A stretch of 64,000 bases of DNA from Lacisediminihabitans sp040549465 (GCF_040549465.1 NZ_JBEPTL010000010.1:62001-126000), one strand, 5' to 3'. Positions 47,461 to 56,944 are shown, counted from the first letter of the stretch. The notes: a model not told the origin generated them from the sequence alone. A program made the numbers and translations.

Positions 47461-48120
47461 CTACGGCCAGAGCAGCTCGCGGGCCCAACCGCCATCGGTG
47501 CGCGTGTAGCGCAGGCGAATCTGGTCACGGTCACGCGTCGCCTGCCAGAACTCCATGGTCATCGGTTTCACCAGATAAGCGGTCCAGGCATCCGGTACGT
47601 AGTCGGGCTTGAAGTCGAGAATGGCGCGGGCATCCGCAACGGCGGAATCGAACTGCTCCAGCCCAGCCAGCACGCCACTCTGCAGGCCGGCGATTGCGAC
47701 GGCCCGGGCCTCGGTGCTGCGCTGGAGGAAGTCCGCTTCGGCTATCGTGCGGTCGCCTGGGCTGACCTCACCACTCACCCGCACCTGTCGCCCATGCTCG
47801 CGCCAGTAGAAGAGCAGCGCGGCGTTCGGGTTGGCGGTAAGGTCATGGCCCTTCTGGCTGTTGGCCATCGTCGAGAACCAGAGTCCCTCGGGCGTGAGGT
47901 CTTTGAGAATCAACGTGCGAGCGGATACCGCGGCATCCGCGTCCGCGGTGGCGATAGTCATGGCGTGCGGTTGAGACACGCCATCGTCGATCGCGAAGCT
48001 CAGCCACTCGGTGACAAGGTCAATGGGATCGGCCGGGGCCGCATCCGTCGCGAATCCCGGAAGATCATGGCCGAACACGGGTAGCGCGCGAAGCCGATCG
48101 CGCCAGGAATTGTTACTCAT
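47461..48120 (-). CDS. pdxH: Pyridoxamine/pyridoxine 5'-phosphate oxidase
   Basis: 219 residues. FMN enzyme making pyridoxal phosphate. ARTLILKDLTPEGLWFSTMANSQKG covers FMN and substrate contacts; FYWREHGRQVRVSGEV and the C-terminal RLRYTR..GWARELLWP are typical, although the canonical ending RLAP is replaced by LLWP. A -10 like TAGGCT lies 6 bases before the ATG, so the mRNA may be leaderless. It diverges from tRNA-Arg. Confidence 0.93.
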   Translation of the reverse strand: MSNNSWRDRLRALPVFGHDLPGFATDAAPADPIDLVTEWLSFAIDDGVSQPHAMTIATADADAAVSARTLILKDLTPEGLWFSTMANSQKGHDLTANPNAALLFYWREHGRQVRVSGEVSPGDRTIAEADFLQRSTEARAVAIAGLQSGVLAGLEQFDSAVADARAILDFKPDYVPDAWTAYLVKPMTMEFWQATRDRDQIRLRYTRTDGGWARELLWP

Positions 48121-48126
48121 ACCTGC

Positions 48127-48132
48127 AGCCTA
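48127..48132 (-). promoter_or_regulatory. -10 element for pdxH
   Basis: TAGGCT on the minus strand lies 6 bases before the pdxH ATG, in line with leaderless transcription. Confidence 0.35.
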
Positions 48133-48172
48133 CGGATGCCGCCCCGGCTGGTAACGTAGACACGCACTCCTG

Positions 48173-48247
48173 GCCCCCATAGCTCAGGGGATAGAGCACT
48201 GCCCTCCGGAGGCAGGGGCGGCAGTTCGAATCTGCCTGGGGGCACCA
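48173..48247 (+). tRNA. tRNA-Arg (anticodon CCG)
   Basis: A 75-base cloverleaf. Acceptor arms GCCCCCA and TGGGGGC pair at all 7 positions; the D-arm is AGCTCAGGGGATAGAGCA, the anticodon stem CTGCC/GGCAG with loop CTCCGGA (anticodon CCG, reading CGG), and the T-arm GGCAG-TTCGAAT-CTGCC. CCA is encoded. It is the boundary between conserved genes and the accessory block to its right. Confidence 0.97.
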
Positions 48248-48390
48248 TGTCACGTGCCTCTCAACTCCGGACTTCTGCCATGAAGTTCGGACACACGATT
48301 CTCGGAGCTTTCGATCCGGCCGTCAACGCGATCGACATCCAGATGCACTGGTACCGGCCCGCCGACGCTGACCCTGCTATTGATCATTAG

Positions 48391-50382
48391 TCAAGCACGG
48401 CACTCCCACAGCGTTTGCGTGGTCTGGCTTCCTTCGCGGTAATGACCGGTGAGCTTTGCAGAGCAAGTCCCTGTGACCCACCTCCGGGTCGCTGAAAGTA
48501 TGGCATTGGGTGGGGCACCCTGGGTCGAATCGGAAAGGAGAACGAATCGGATTGACCCGTCGGCGATGTCGGCGCGAAGCTGTTGAGGGGAAAGGTTCGG
48601 CGATTGACGAGAAAAACCTCCCATCGGGAGAACTTCGTAGTGGCTGTAAAGGGTGAAACTGACGGCGATTGCCATGGTGTCGGTCGCGAAAAGCACGTTC
48701 TGTCCGCTCGTGCGCGATTGCAGGTAGGCGAGAAGATTGCTTTGATCGGCACTCAACCCAGGAGTCGTGGGTGCTGCCCATGGGGGACGTAGCGATCCGA
48801 TCTTCGCATGGACGGCAGGAGCATGAGCGGCAGTGACGCGCGGTCCGGCGAACGCGTCGCTTGCGCTTCCGCCCCCGCCGGGGGCAATCACACAAGCCGA
48901 CCAGAGGACGGGCGCAATCAGCACTGCACAAGCCGCAGCCCCACTCAGAGTTAGAAGGGTGCGGCGGGATGGTGAACGTGAACGGAAGAGGAAAAAGGCG
49001 ATCGCGGCGCCTCCCCCGAACAGTGCGACTGGGATCGCGATCCAGCGCAGCACCGGAGGGGCGCTCAGAATGATGGTCCCCGTCCACGCCGTCTGTGCGG
49101 CGAGGGTGGCGACCAGCGGAATCCACGACCGCCCGCGATGAGACAAGTAGAGACGCACTGTCTCCATACCTCCCAGACAGGCCAGTAACGCGAGCGGGAG
49201 GGCGATCACGGCGAAGTACGTCGCGTGCGGCACAAACGCCACCGACAGCACCGCGCCCGTTACCGCTATCCACACCGTAAGCGTGATTATGGTCGCCAGT
49301 TCGACTCGATCGCTGTTTTTTCGATGTCGAATTGCGGCTATCAGCCCTAGCGCGGCGCCGGCGATCGCCGTCGGGTACAGCCACCCGATTTGGGTCGTGA
49401 ACTGCGGCAATACAAGTTTCGCAATGCTGTGACCTGCGTCGCTCGTTGCAGTGTGGTTAACCTTCTGTGCAGGTCCGGTTGCCGCGTGACCGAGTTGGGG
49501 CACGGCCCCAGGGACAATCCCCGGCAAGATTCGGTCGACACCGTTGTACCCGAACACCATCGAGTAGACGTTGTTGTTCGTGCTGCCATCGATATAGGGC
49601 CGATCCGTTGCGGGAACCGCCTGAATGGCTGTAATCCAACCCAGCGACAGCACTACTGTCACCGCGCCGACCGCTACGAGCTTGCCCACCCGACGTCTCA
49701 ATGGTTCCCGAGATGCGATGAGGTAGCCCACAGCGAGCGCAGGCAGGATGAGCCACGCCTGCAGCATTTTGGCCTGAAATCCAACCGCCACCCACGCGCC
49801 AGCACCCACCAACCATCCGATTCGGTTGGTGAGCATTGCGCGTTGCAGGCACACGAAGGCGAGCACCATGGTCATGGTGAGCATGCCGTCTTCCATTGGC
49901 CGGCCGAACATCGCGGCCAGCATCGGTGTCACCGTCATGAGCGTGGCAGCAGCGAGCCCGAACCCCGCTCCTCGCCACCGTGTACCCACGACATAGGCGC
50001 AATATACGGTAGCGACACCCTCAATGGCCTGGGGCAGCGACAGCGCCCAGGCATGGAATCCGAACAGGTAGACCGAGACTGCTTGCGGCACAAGGAAGCC
50101 CGAAAGCTTGTCAAGCGTCACGTGTGCGCCAGGGTCGAGAGCTCCAAACGCGAAGGCGTGCCAGTTGCGCGACATGCTGCGAGCCGCAGCAGCGTAATAG
50201 GTGGATAGTCCGCTGTAGCCGAGGTTCCAGGTGTAGAGCAACGCCGCGACCGCCAGAATCGCCCCCAGAGCAACGAGGGTACTGCGCCGCTGGCCGCGTA
50301 AAACCGCGAGAGGGGCAGCGGAGATTGGACCGGTGAATGTCATCGGCTCAAGCATCCCGGGCGAAACCTCAGAAAGATCCAT
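48391..50382 (-). CDS. GT39-type membrane glycosyltransferase (YkcB/ArnT-like)
   Basis: 663 residues with about 12 membrane helices and a C-terminal extracytoplasmic domain (about 560-663). The protein resembles bacterial mannosyltransferase/ArnT-family proteins that use polyprenyl-phosphate sugars. The first loop has ALDPGAHVTLDKLSGFLVP, where most relatives have LDKPPL; the catalytic-type Asp-Lys pair is kept but the two prolines are not. GRPMEDGMLT is the second conserved loop. The C-terminal domain (SNLLAYLQ..NVLFATDTMAIA) is typical of YkcB. It is the first gene of the block beyond tRNA-Arg. Start may alternatively be a downstream ATG (MLEP, 50355). Confidence 0.85.
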   Translation of the reverse strand: MDLSEVSPGMLEPMTFTGPISAAPLAVLRGQRRSTLVALGAILAVAALLYTWNLGYSGLSTYYAAAARSMSRNWHAFAFGALDPGAHVTLDKLSGFLVPQAVSVYLFGFHAWALSLPQAIEGVATVYCAYVVGTRWRGAGFGLAAATLMTVTPMLAAMFGRPMEDGMLTMTMVLAFVCLQRAMLTNRIGWLVGAGAWVAVGFQAKMLQAWLILPALAVGYLIASREPLRRRVGKLVAVGAVTVVLSLGWITAIQAVPATDRPYIDGSTNNNVYSMVFGYNGVDRILPGIVPGAVPQLGHAATGPAQKVNHTATSDAGHSIAKLVLPQFTTQIGWLYPTAIAGAALGLIAAIRHRKNSDRVELATIITLTVWIAVTGAVLSVAFVPHATYFAVIALPLALLACLGGMETVRLYLSHRGRSWIPLVATLAAQTAWTGTIILSAPPVLRWIAIPVALFGGGAAIAFFLFRSRSPSRRTLLTLSGAAACAVLIAPVLWSACVIAPGGGGSASDAFAGPRVTAAHAPAVHAKIGSLRPPWAAPTTPGLSADQSNLLAYLQSRTSGQNVLFATDTMAIAVSFTLYSHYEVLPMGGFSRQSPNLSPQQLRADIADGSIRFVLLSDSTQGAPPNAILSATRRWVTGTCSAKLTGHYREGSQTTQTLWECRA

Positions 50383-50575
50383 GAATCACTAGACCGAATC
50401 TGAGAACCTAACAAGAATTGGTTGTGATCAGGTTGCCGGTGCCCGCCCACATGCTCGCGGTGCATGATCCAGGCGAGAAGGGCATCCTGAATTCGGGATG
50501 AATATAAGCCCGTTTGGCGGCGGATCCTCAGGTGAAATTCACCATTCGTCTTCATTCGCCCCGCACGCTGTGTCA

Positions 50576-50890
50576 ATGATCGCAATGACCGCAACCCTTC
50601 GTCCCGCCGCCTCGGTGACGTCGCTATCGCTGCTGGCACAAGACCTGCGCCGCCATCACGAGCACCACCTGATAGTCGTCGACAAGATGGTCGTTCACGT
50701 TCCGAAGGTGGGAAAGGTTCTAGTCACGGAAGGTTCCGGGCGGATCCGCGTCGATCTTGTCGCGGACAGCGAAGAGGCGTTGCCATCCCTGATGGACAAT
50801 TTGGAGAGAGATCTTCGCGCTCTGCCCCACGGCCAGGAGTTGTTGGTGGAGTGGAAGAAATCGTCGGCAGTTCCGAACTCGCTCCGATAA
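50576..50890 (+). CDS. Small DUF2218-like protein
   Basis: About 104 residues; the frame is open from 50498 but the ATG at 50576 or 50585 matches the family N-terminus best. The pattern LRRHHEHHL, VPKVGKVLVTEGSGRIRVDLVADSEEAL and LLVEWKKS follows DUF2218, a family of small proteins often near iron/siderophore genes. No function is established, and no iron genes lie nearby. Its GC usage is lower than that of the flanking core genes by eye. Confidence 0.6.
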   Translation: MIAMTATLRPAASVTSLSLLAQDLRRHHEHHLIVVDKMVVHVPKVGKVLVTEGSGRIRVDLVADSEEALPSLMDNLERDLRALPHGQELLVEWKKSSAVPNSLR

Positions 50891-51053
50891 TCACGCTCAC
50901 GCTGCAGGCGCACTCCGCGACGAATCAGACCATTCTGTCCAGGTTGCCTGCCATGGTTGCTGTTCATCAACTGTTTGTGGTGAAAAGACCGCCGCAGTGG
51001 AAGGGTTGGTTGGGGGTTCCGGAAACTCTGGCACCGCCACGAGGAGGTGCGCA

Positions 51054-52241
51054 ATGCCTGCACTAACCGGGCACCGGGTGATTGTCTTCATCCAAGAGAA
51101 CAAGACCACCGATTTTTACTTCGCCGCGATGAAGGCGTGGGGCGCCCAGGTCGCCCACAATGGGAAGCTGCTTCAGGCGCCACCGAACTTCGACCAACCC
51201 CACGACCGCTCCAGCTGGGTGCACTACCGGATGGGTGACTATCCGGCGCTCGACGTTCAGGTTGACACGGACACGGTCATTCCGTTCTACAGCTGGTTAG
51301 CGAAACAATTCGTGTTCTCCGATCACCATTTCGGCTCTGGCTCCAACTCGACGCCCGGCCACATGCTGGCCATCGGCGGGCAGATGCCGACCCTGAAGAA
51401 CCCACCATTCTTCGGCCCACATCCGGTTTGGGATCTACCGAGCATTTTCACCGTCGCTGAGACCGGGAACGTGTCGTGGGCGGCGTTCCCGGATAGCTCC
51501 GGGTATCCGACGAAGTTCTACACCAGCCTGACGACCTCGCCCGGATCAGCGAACGTCTTCCCGCCGAAGGATTTCATCCCCATGGCCAAAGCCGGCACGC
51601 TCCCGCAGGTCTGTTACGTGTGGAGCCCCTCCGGCTATGACGAACATCCACCCCACATCAGCGCCCCGGGCTACGCGACAAAGGGACAGAACCTCGTCTG
51701 GGAGAGAGTTCAAGCCGTGATCGATGGCGGAGGCTGGGAAGACACCACCTTCATCCTGACCTGGGATGACTGGGGCGGATACGCCGACTCGGTTCCCACA
51801 CCGAGCAGCGAAATCGTGCCCGACGCTCTCCACCCGGCAGGATTCCAAGCGATCGGCGGATCTCGGATCCCGCTGGTGATGTTCGGCGGGAAAGTGGCCA
51901 AGACCATCGATCCAGAGTGGCATTCCCATGCGTCAATCCCGAAGACGATCATCGACCTTCTCGGCCTCGGGCCATTCGGAGTCGCCCGGGTCGATGACGC
52001 GCCAACTCTCGCACATCTGGTCGACGCGAACGGGAAGCGACCGCAACCGCCCACACCCGGCACCGCAATAGTGCAACCGGCCGCGCCCGTACCGACTCCG
52101 GTGCCGAAACAACCGGCACCGTGGGCCGGTCCAACCGATGAACTGATGCCGCCTCTGGTGACCCTGGATGGCAGCTCTCTGCCTGCGCCCACTGACGGGA
52201 TAGTCAAAAAGACTCCACCGAAGCCGCCGAAGGCAGTCTGA
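51054..52241 (+). CDS. Phosphoesterase-family protein (phospholipase C / acid phosphatase type), no signal peptide
   Basis: 395 residues; ATG 51054 has an excellent GAGGAGG site. The start VIVFIQENKTTDFYF is the metal-binding ENxxxD motif of the phosphoesterase family (PF04185). GSNSTPGHM, DEHPPHIS and ILTWDDWGGYADSV complete the metal-binding and catalytic pattern, with Asp replacing the common Glu in DEWGG. The C-terminal 80 residues are Pro-rich (PVPTPVPKQPAPW). Relatives are usually secreted; here no signal peptide precedes the catalytic motif, so export is uncertain. The substrate is a phosphate ester. Confidence 0.85.
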   Translation: MPALTGHRVIVFIQENKTTDFYFAAMKAWGAQVAHNGKLLQAPPNFDQPHDRSSWVHYRMGDYPALDVQVDTDTVIPFYSWLAKQFVFSDHHFGSGSNSTPGHMLAIGGQMPTLKNPPFFGPHPVWDLPSIFTVAETGNVSWAAFPDSSGYPTKFYTSLTTSPGSANVFPPKDFIPMAKAGTLPQVCYVWSPSGYDEHPPHISAPGYATKGQNLVWERVQAVIDGGGWEDTTFILTWDDWGGYADSVPTPSSEIVPDALHPAGFQAIGGSRIPLVMFGGKVAKTIDPEWHSHASIPKTIIDLLGLGPFGVARVDDAPTLAHLVDANGKRPQPPTPGTAIVQPAAPVPTPVPKQPAPWAGPTDELMPPLVTLDGSSLPAPTDGIVKKTPPKPPKAV

Positions 52242-52484
52242 ACTCGGCCACAACATGAACTCGACTCGCCAACGAGACGTGAATACGAGTGACCGGTAAC
52301 TCTGTTTGCTACCATCCAGTCAGCGCGAAAGCGTTCGAGGGGGATGTGCCTATCGGGGCACCTGGTCAGGTTCGATTTCTTGAATCCTCCACGCCATTCG
52401 GGGAGCACTTCTGTGTCGTGGCATATCTTGCAGGATTGACGGTCCCAGCGCTAATCACTTCACAGGCCAGAAAGATGCTCCGAC

Positions 52485-53780
52485 ATGAATTGGCTGCTCC
52501 ACCTGTCCATCGGTAGGCGCTCTTTTCTCCTCCCGGTCGACGTGGTGGCTGCGTCACTGTTCATTTATCTGATAGTGCGCGGCAAGCGCCGCCTCCTCAT
52601 CCGGGGGATCGGCATCGCGATGGTCGGTGCCCTTGTCGGTTGGATCGTGGTGTGGTTGGTCAGCGATGTGTGGAATGTGTTCGGGATCGCACTGACCCCC
52701 GTCGTGCACCTGTGGGTAGTCTTACTCTCCGCGGGCGTGTTTCTTGCCGTATTCAACCTGTGGGCGAGTCGATGGTGGCGCAAGGTTATCGCAGCCATTT
52801 CAATTCTTTCTTTCCTTATTGCCGCGGGTGCAGGCATCAATATCGACTTCGGGGCCTATCGCAACCTGAATGATGCGCTCGGCATCACCCCGTACTCGGA
52901 AATGCCGACGGCTCGCCTCGCTGCTCACGCCGGGACGATGGATGCCTCTCTCGCGAGTACCTGGCAATCCCGCGACCACACCGGAATGCCCAAACACGGA
53001 ACGGTGGGCATGGTAACGATCCCCGCAACCCAGTCCCATTTCGTGGCACGACAAGCGGTTGTCTACCTTCCCCCGGCAGCGCTCGTGGCAAACCCGCCAG
53101 TTCTGCCTCTTCTGATTTTATTCACCGGACAACCCGGCTCTCCCACCGAGATGTTTACCTCAGGCCAGGTACCCGCGATGCTCGATTCGTATGCGGCCAC
53201 ACATGCTGGGCTTGCACCCATCGTGGTCGTGCCTGACCAGCTCGGCACGCCGCTGAAAAACCCCATGTGCGCGGATTCTCGGCTGGGCAAAGCAGCCACC
53301 TATCTCACCGTGGATGTTCGGGGTTGGATTCTCAATCACTTGCACGTTGCAACCAGCGGTCGATACTGGGCTATTGGTGGCTATTCGGAAGGTGGCACCT
53401 GTTCGATCCAACTGAGTGCCAGCCGCCCGGACCTGTTCAGCTCGACCATCGACATTCTCGGCGAATCGGTGCCGACGATGGGCGCGAACACGCTGTCTGA
53501 AGCGTTTGGAGGGTCCCAAGCCGCATACGACGCGATCAAGCCATTGCACCTACTGGCTCGGCACGCTCCCTACGCGGACAGTGTTTCGATCTTTGGGGCC
53601 GGTGCAAAGGACCACCAATACGGCGCATACGCGCGTCAGGTTAAAGCGGCTGCAGCTCGCTCAGGAATGAAAACACGACTCATCGTGTCCCCCAATTCGG
53701 GACATGATTGGAACACGGTGCGCTACGTGCTCACACAGGCCATGCCACAAGTGTGTGCTCGATTGGGGTTGGGGTCATAA
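52485..53780 (+). CDS. Membrane-anchored esterase-family alpha/beta hydrolase
   Basis: 431 residues. Four membrane helices (about 15-32, 39-62, 70-92, 100-118) precede an extracytoplasmic alpha/beta-hydrolase domain of the esterase D/mycolyltransferase-like group. The nucleophile is Ser301 in GGYSEGG and the catalytic His is His407 in SGHDWNT. The acid is probably the Asp of GAGAKDHQYG. Relatives include actinobacterial mycolyltransferase-like esterases; this host need not make mycolates. Substrate unknown. A weak hairpin (GTGCC..GGCAC) lies in the 243-base gap upstream. Confidence 0.85.
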   Translation: MNWLLHLSIGRRSFLLPVDVVAASLFIYLIVRGKRRLLIRGIGIAMVGALVGWIVVWLVSDVWNVFGIALTPVVHLWVVLLSAGVFLAVFNLWASRWWRKVIAAISILSFLIAAGAGINIDFGAYRNLNDALGITPYSEMPTARLAAHAGTMDASLASTWQSRDHTGMPKHGTVGMVTIPATQSHFVARQAVVYLPPAALVANPPVLPLLILFTGQPGSPTEMFTSGQVPAMLDSYAATHAGLAPIVVVPDQLGTPLKNPMCADSRLGKAATYLTVDVRGWILNHLHVATSGRYWAIGGYSEGGTCSIQLSASRPDLFSSTIDILGESVPTMGANTLSEAFGGSQAAYDAIKPLHLLARHAPYADSVSIFGAGAKDHQYGAYARQVKAAAARSGMKTRLIVSPNSGHDWNTVRYVLTQAMPQVCARLGLGS

Positions 53781-54008
53781 GCGGGACCCCTCCCTGCCGA
53801 CTCCTCGACAAGGGCACGGCACGCCTCAAGGCAATAGTCGAACCGGGCCGAAGAACGGCACACGGTCGATGCTGCTCCTTTTTGTGCGAGCAGCGCAATG
53901 CCGGAACTGGCTCGAGAGGGGTGTTGATCATCTCGAACCCGCTTAGCTTCGAGATGACGGCGCAGGATTCTGTGCCGATTCTGAGCACGAGTCTGCGATA
54001 GTCAACAG

Positions 54009-54635
54009 ATGAGCGCCCTGTCAGACTTCGTCTACGCACTGGCGCTGTCGCCGTGGGCGTTGATCGTCCTGGCTCTCTTGCTCATCATCGACGGATTCTT
54101 CCCCCTCGTCCCCGGGGAAACCACCGTCGTCGCCCTGGCAACTCTCGGCGCCTCGGGGCATGGCCCCGCTCCGCTGACCGTTCTCCTCGTCGGAATCGCC
54201 GCCACCCTAGTTGGAGACGGGATCGCGTTTCTCATCGGTCGAAAGCTCGGTTTGACTCGCTGGAAATGGGGCCGCCGACCGAAAGTCGTCCGCGCGCTTG
54301 CGTGGGCCACGGGCAGAATCGCAGATCGACCCGGCCTGATCCTGATCATTGCCAAATTTCTTCCCTACGCCCGGGTAGCCATCACCATGACCGCGGGGGC
54401 AAGCGGACTCGCCGTCCGCCGGTATCTCCTTTTCTCCCTCTTGGCGGCATCGATCTACACGCTGTACCACATTGGTGTCGCGACCACGTTCGGCACTCTG
54501 TTCGCCTCCAACCCCCTTACGGGACTCCTTGTGTCCATCGGCTTCGGCTTAGCAATCGCCGGGATCAGCGCCGGGACTCGTGCCCTCCTGCAACGCTCCC
54601 GCACCAAGGCGAAAACGACGACGACTACCCCGTGA
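54009..54635 (+). CDS. DedA-family membrane protein
   Basis: 208 residues, five membrane segments. FPLVPGETTVV is the re-entrant loop motif of the DedA/VTT family with the acidic Glu; RKLGLTRWKWGRR and KFLPYARVAITMTAGASGL contain the conserved Arg and Gly. DedA proteins act as lipid scramblases/flippases for polyprenyl phosphates or phospholipids. It ends in a Thr-rich basic tail (RTKAKTTTTTP). The neighbouring GT39 enzyme uses polyprenyl sugars, so a joint role in lipid-carrier handling is possible (inference). Confidence 0.88.
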   Translation: MSALSDFVYALALSPWALIVLALLLIIDGFFPLVPGETTVVALATLGASGHGPAPLTVLLVGIAATLVGDGIAFLIGRKLGLTRWKWGRRPKVVRALAWATGRIADRPGLILIIAKFLPYARVAITMTAGASGLAVRRYLLFSLLAASIYTLYHIGVATTFGTLFASNPLTGLLVSIGFGLAIAGISAGTRALLQRSRTKAKTTTTTP

Positions 54636-54867
54636 GCTGAAAACCTGAGCAGTCCCTTCCCGCTGTTCCCTCTTCATCCGTCATTCTCACGGGGCCTGAA
54701 ACCGGGACCAAGATCTCTCGGCGAACCTTGAGAGAGCACCGAAGACGGTGTCGTGAGTCGGCGAGAGTTCGGATGGTCGCTCGTTTCAGCCTTCCGCTCT
54801 GAGCAGGATTACCGCGGGCGTCCCGCAGAGCGCTGCGCTCCATCTAGCCTCCGGGCTGGCCAGCTCC

Positions 54868-55192
54868 CTAGAGCTTGCGCAGTCGCGTGGCGCGCAAAGC
54901 GATCGCAGTGATCACAAGTAGGAGCCCGAGTAACGCGACGCCGAGGAACACAGGCATGAACTGATAGTTGGCAATGTCGGGATTGGGAGCGGGGAACTGA
55001 TAGCCGGTGTACTTCAAGACCGGAAGGGTTTGGAGCCGGGGGTTACTGCCAAATGCGTCGTTATGAGCGATCGCCGCCCAATCAAATGATGATGGCGCCT
55101 ATTCCGACGACCAGCAGAAGCGGCCCCGCGACGAACAGGATCCGGAGCGCTGCGCGGAGGTAGGGCCGCGATGCTGGGGTGCTGTCCATCAT
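54868..55192 (-). pseudogene. Small two-TM membrane protein gene interrupted by a frameshift
   Basis: ATG 55192 has GAAGGGG upstream and encodes MMDSTPASRPYLRAALR followed by a membrane helix, stopping at 55082 after 36 codons. The next frame (+1) then reads SSFDWAAIAHNDAFGSN, KYTGYQFPAPNPD and a second membrane helix (VALLGLLLVITAIA) ending RLRKL at 54868. The switch falls in the short repeat ATCATCATT, a place where a base is easily gained or lost. Joined, the product would be about 107 residues with two membrane segments and an external loop. I do not recognise the family. Confidence 0.6.
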
Positions 55193-55535
55193 CGTGATGC
55201 CCCTTCAGCAATTGGGACTGCTGTCGATTCGATTGACTGGGGTTTTTCGTTCCAGCGACGCTCGCGTAAATGCAGACAGCGTTGCGCGAGCTCATCGCGG
55301 GCCAAGGTTATTGGTGACAGCTCTCCTTGGTTTCGACGGGCGCCGCAAGCGGAACAATCGGCGGACGGATTTTGAAGGAGTTGCAGCGGATGGATGTGAG
55401 GGCGCTCGACGACTTCGAGCGGTGCCCGCAGGAACCGGCCACGGACTCTCCCACCCCGCGCACCGCTCTGCACGTTGCGCCGTGTCAGGCGACGCAATGT
55501 GGTGCTGCCGGGCTACGCTCTGGCCGCACGCGAAT
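55193..55535. other. 343-base gap without a recognisable gene
   Basis: Several overlapping frames are open, on both strands, but none shows known motifs and they conflict with each other. A short plus-strand frame at 55391 (MDVRALDDFERC) has GAAGGAG before it but runs into the 3' end of the SDR gene. I call no gene. Confidence 0.5.
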
Positions 55536-56423
55536 TCAGTGGGTGGTCGGCTCAGTCGGCGTCTCCGCCTGCGGCGTGTCGCTGTGCACCCACGCGTCGG
55601 TCATGGTTTGCACCGCCGCGCCGTCGAGATCCGCGAGCTTGACGCCGACGAACGCCGATGCCGCGTGCGAGGTCTGCACTCGGGCGGGCGGGGCAACCGC
55701 GGTGAGGAGGTCGACGATAACGGCGGCCACGGCGTCGGGGCTTTGCGCGCGGGCGCTGCTGAATTGCGCAGTCGTGCGCTGGAGATAGGCGGACATCGCT
55801 AAGCCGTAGGGGCCGGCCGCCGTGAGCAGGGTCGGCAGGTCGGCACCCAGGTTGGCGACGAATTCGGTGCTGACCGGCCCGGGCTCGACAACGCTTACGC
55901 GTACGCCGACGGTCGCGGCCACCGGCGCCAGCGACTCCATGAAACCTTCGACGGCGAACTTCGAGGCGCAGTAGGCCTCGTTGAACGGCTGGCCGATTGC
56001 GCCGCCGACGCTCGAGACAGTGATCAATCGCCCGTTTGCTGCGCGTAAGTGCGGGAAGGCCGCCTTCGTCAGCGTGACGACACTGAAGAAGTTGGTCTCC
56101 ATCTGAACACGTACCGCGTCGACGGATTCCAGCTCGATCGTGCCGACGTGCCCGCTACCGGCATTGTTGATGACGGCGTCGAGCTGGCCGTAGTCGGCGA
56201 TGATGCCATCGACGCAGCCAGCGATTGCCGCCGCATCGACCACATCAAGCGTGCGGATGTCGATGCTCACGCCGGCCGTGCTGGCGGCGGCCCGGAGGTC
56301 ATCCGCTTTCTGCGGGTTGCGCAGGGTTGCGATTACGCGATTCCCGGCCGCGGCGGTGGCAACAGCAGTGGCGAGGCCGATTCCGGAGGAGGTGCCGGTG
56401 ATCAGGATGACGGGTGCTGACAT
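55536..56423 (-). CDS. Short-chain dehydrogenase/reductase
   Basis: 295 residues from ATG 56423, which has AAGGAG upstream; the open frame reaches back to 56522 but lacks support there. NAD(P) motif TGTSSGIGLA (about 9-18), NNAGSG, Ser in ITVSSVGG and YCASK (catalytic Tyr and Lys) make up a classical SDR. C-terminal part resembles the 17beta-HSD/retinol-dehydrogenase-like group, which acts on hydrophobic alcohols/ketones. Its promoter faces the cupin gene. Confidence 0.9.
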   Translation of the reverse strand: MSAPVILITGTSSGIGLATAVATAAAGNRVIATLRNPQKADDLRAAASTAGVSIDIRTLDVVDAAAIAGCVDGIIADYGQLDAVINNAGSGHVGTIELESVDAVRVQMETNFFSVVTLTKAAFPHLRAANGRLITVSSVGGAIGQPFNEAYCASKFAVEGFMESLAPVAATVGVRVSVVEPGPVSTEFVANLGADLPTLLTAAGPYGLAMSAYLQRTTAQFSSARAQSPDAVAAVIVDLLTAVAPPARVQTSHAASAFVGVKLADLDGAAVQTMTDAWVHSDTPQAETPTEPTTH

Positions 56424-56599
56424 CGTGGGCTCCTTCTTGCGGGCTGTCGAGCGAGGGCCTTCAGTGCTGAACACTACTCGCGCACTACTTGTCAGCGATC
56501 GGGCATCCGCCCTCGTTCTCACCGACTTCGAGAAGTGCGCTCAATCTGAACCCCGACGTGCGCGAAAGGAACCTTGGGTCGTGTTGGCCATGTCACGAT

Positions 56600-56944
56600 A
56601 TGACGATGACCGAGACTTCAGTAACCCGGGTGACCCTGGCCGACCAGCGCCTGCCCCACCCCGCACAGGTGCACCACGTCGAGGTCCGGCGAATCACGAT
56701 TACACCCTCGAGTCGTGCGGGCGCTCACATTCATAACGGACCCGTCTTTGGAAGTATCGAGCGTGGTTCCGTTGAGTTCCAGATCGAGGATCAACTCGCG
56801 GTGACGTTGGTCGCCGGTGACACCTTTTATGAACCGGCCCAGACAATCATCGCGAAATTTGATGCAACGGAAGAAGGGGTCACGTTCCTGGCATACTTCC
56901 TGCTCGACGTCGAACAAAAACCCGAAATCGAATTCACGACCTAA
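56600..56944 (+). CDS. Small cupin-domain protein
   Basis: 114 residues from ATG 56600 (or 56606). Cupin motif 1 is AGAHIHNGPVFGSIERGSVEFQIE and motif 2 GDTFYEP. The first motif keeps HxH but the usual following Glu is absent, and motif 2 lacks the His, so metal binding may be weak or altered. Probably a small-molecule binding or isomerase/dioxygenase-like protein. The gene is followed directly by a broken gene. Confidence 0.75.
   Translation: MTMTETSVTRVTLADQRLPHPAQVHHVEVRRITITPSSRAGAHIHNGPVFGSIERGSVEFQIEDQLAVTLVAGDTFYEPAQTIIAKFDATEEGVTFLAYFLLDVEQKPEIEFTT

Noticed and set aside
48173..48247. tRNA-Arg as a used integration site
   Set aside because: Looked for a copy of its 3' end to the right within the window by eye and found none; kept only as a hypothesis for the accessory block.
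48280..48390. 36-codon plus-strand frame after tRNA-Arg (MKFGHTILGAFDPAVNAI...)
   Set aside because: No ribosome site and no recognised family; its end is next to the stop of the convergent GT39 gene. It may be a remnant but cannot be supported.
52350..52370. GTGCC...GGCAC mini-hairpin before the membrane esterase
   Set aside because: Only five pairs and a six-base loop; too weak to call a regulatory element.
52289..52516. 75-codon plus-strand frame before the membrane esterase
   Set aside because: No family motif, overlaps the better supported esterase start, and has weak coding character.
55189..55497. 102-codon minus-strand frame in the gap left of the SDR gene
   Set aside because: Arg/Ser-rich composition typical of a chance frame in GC-rich DNA, no known motif, and it competes with the well-started small membrane gene.
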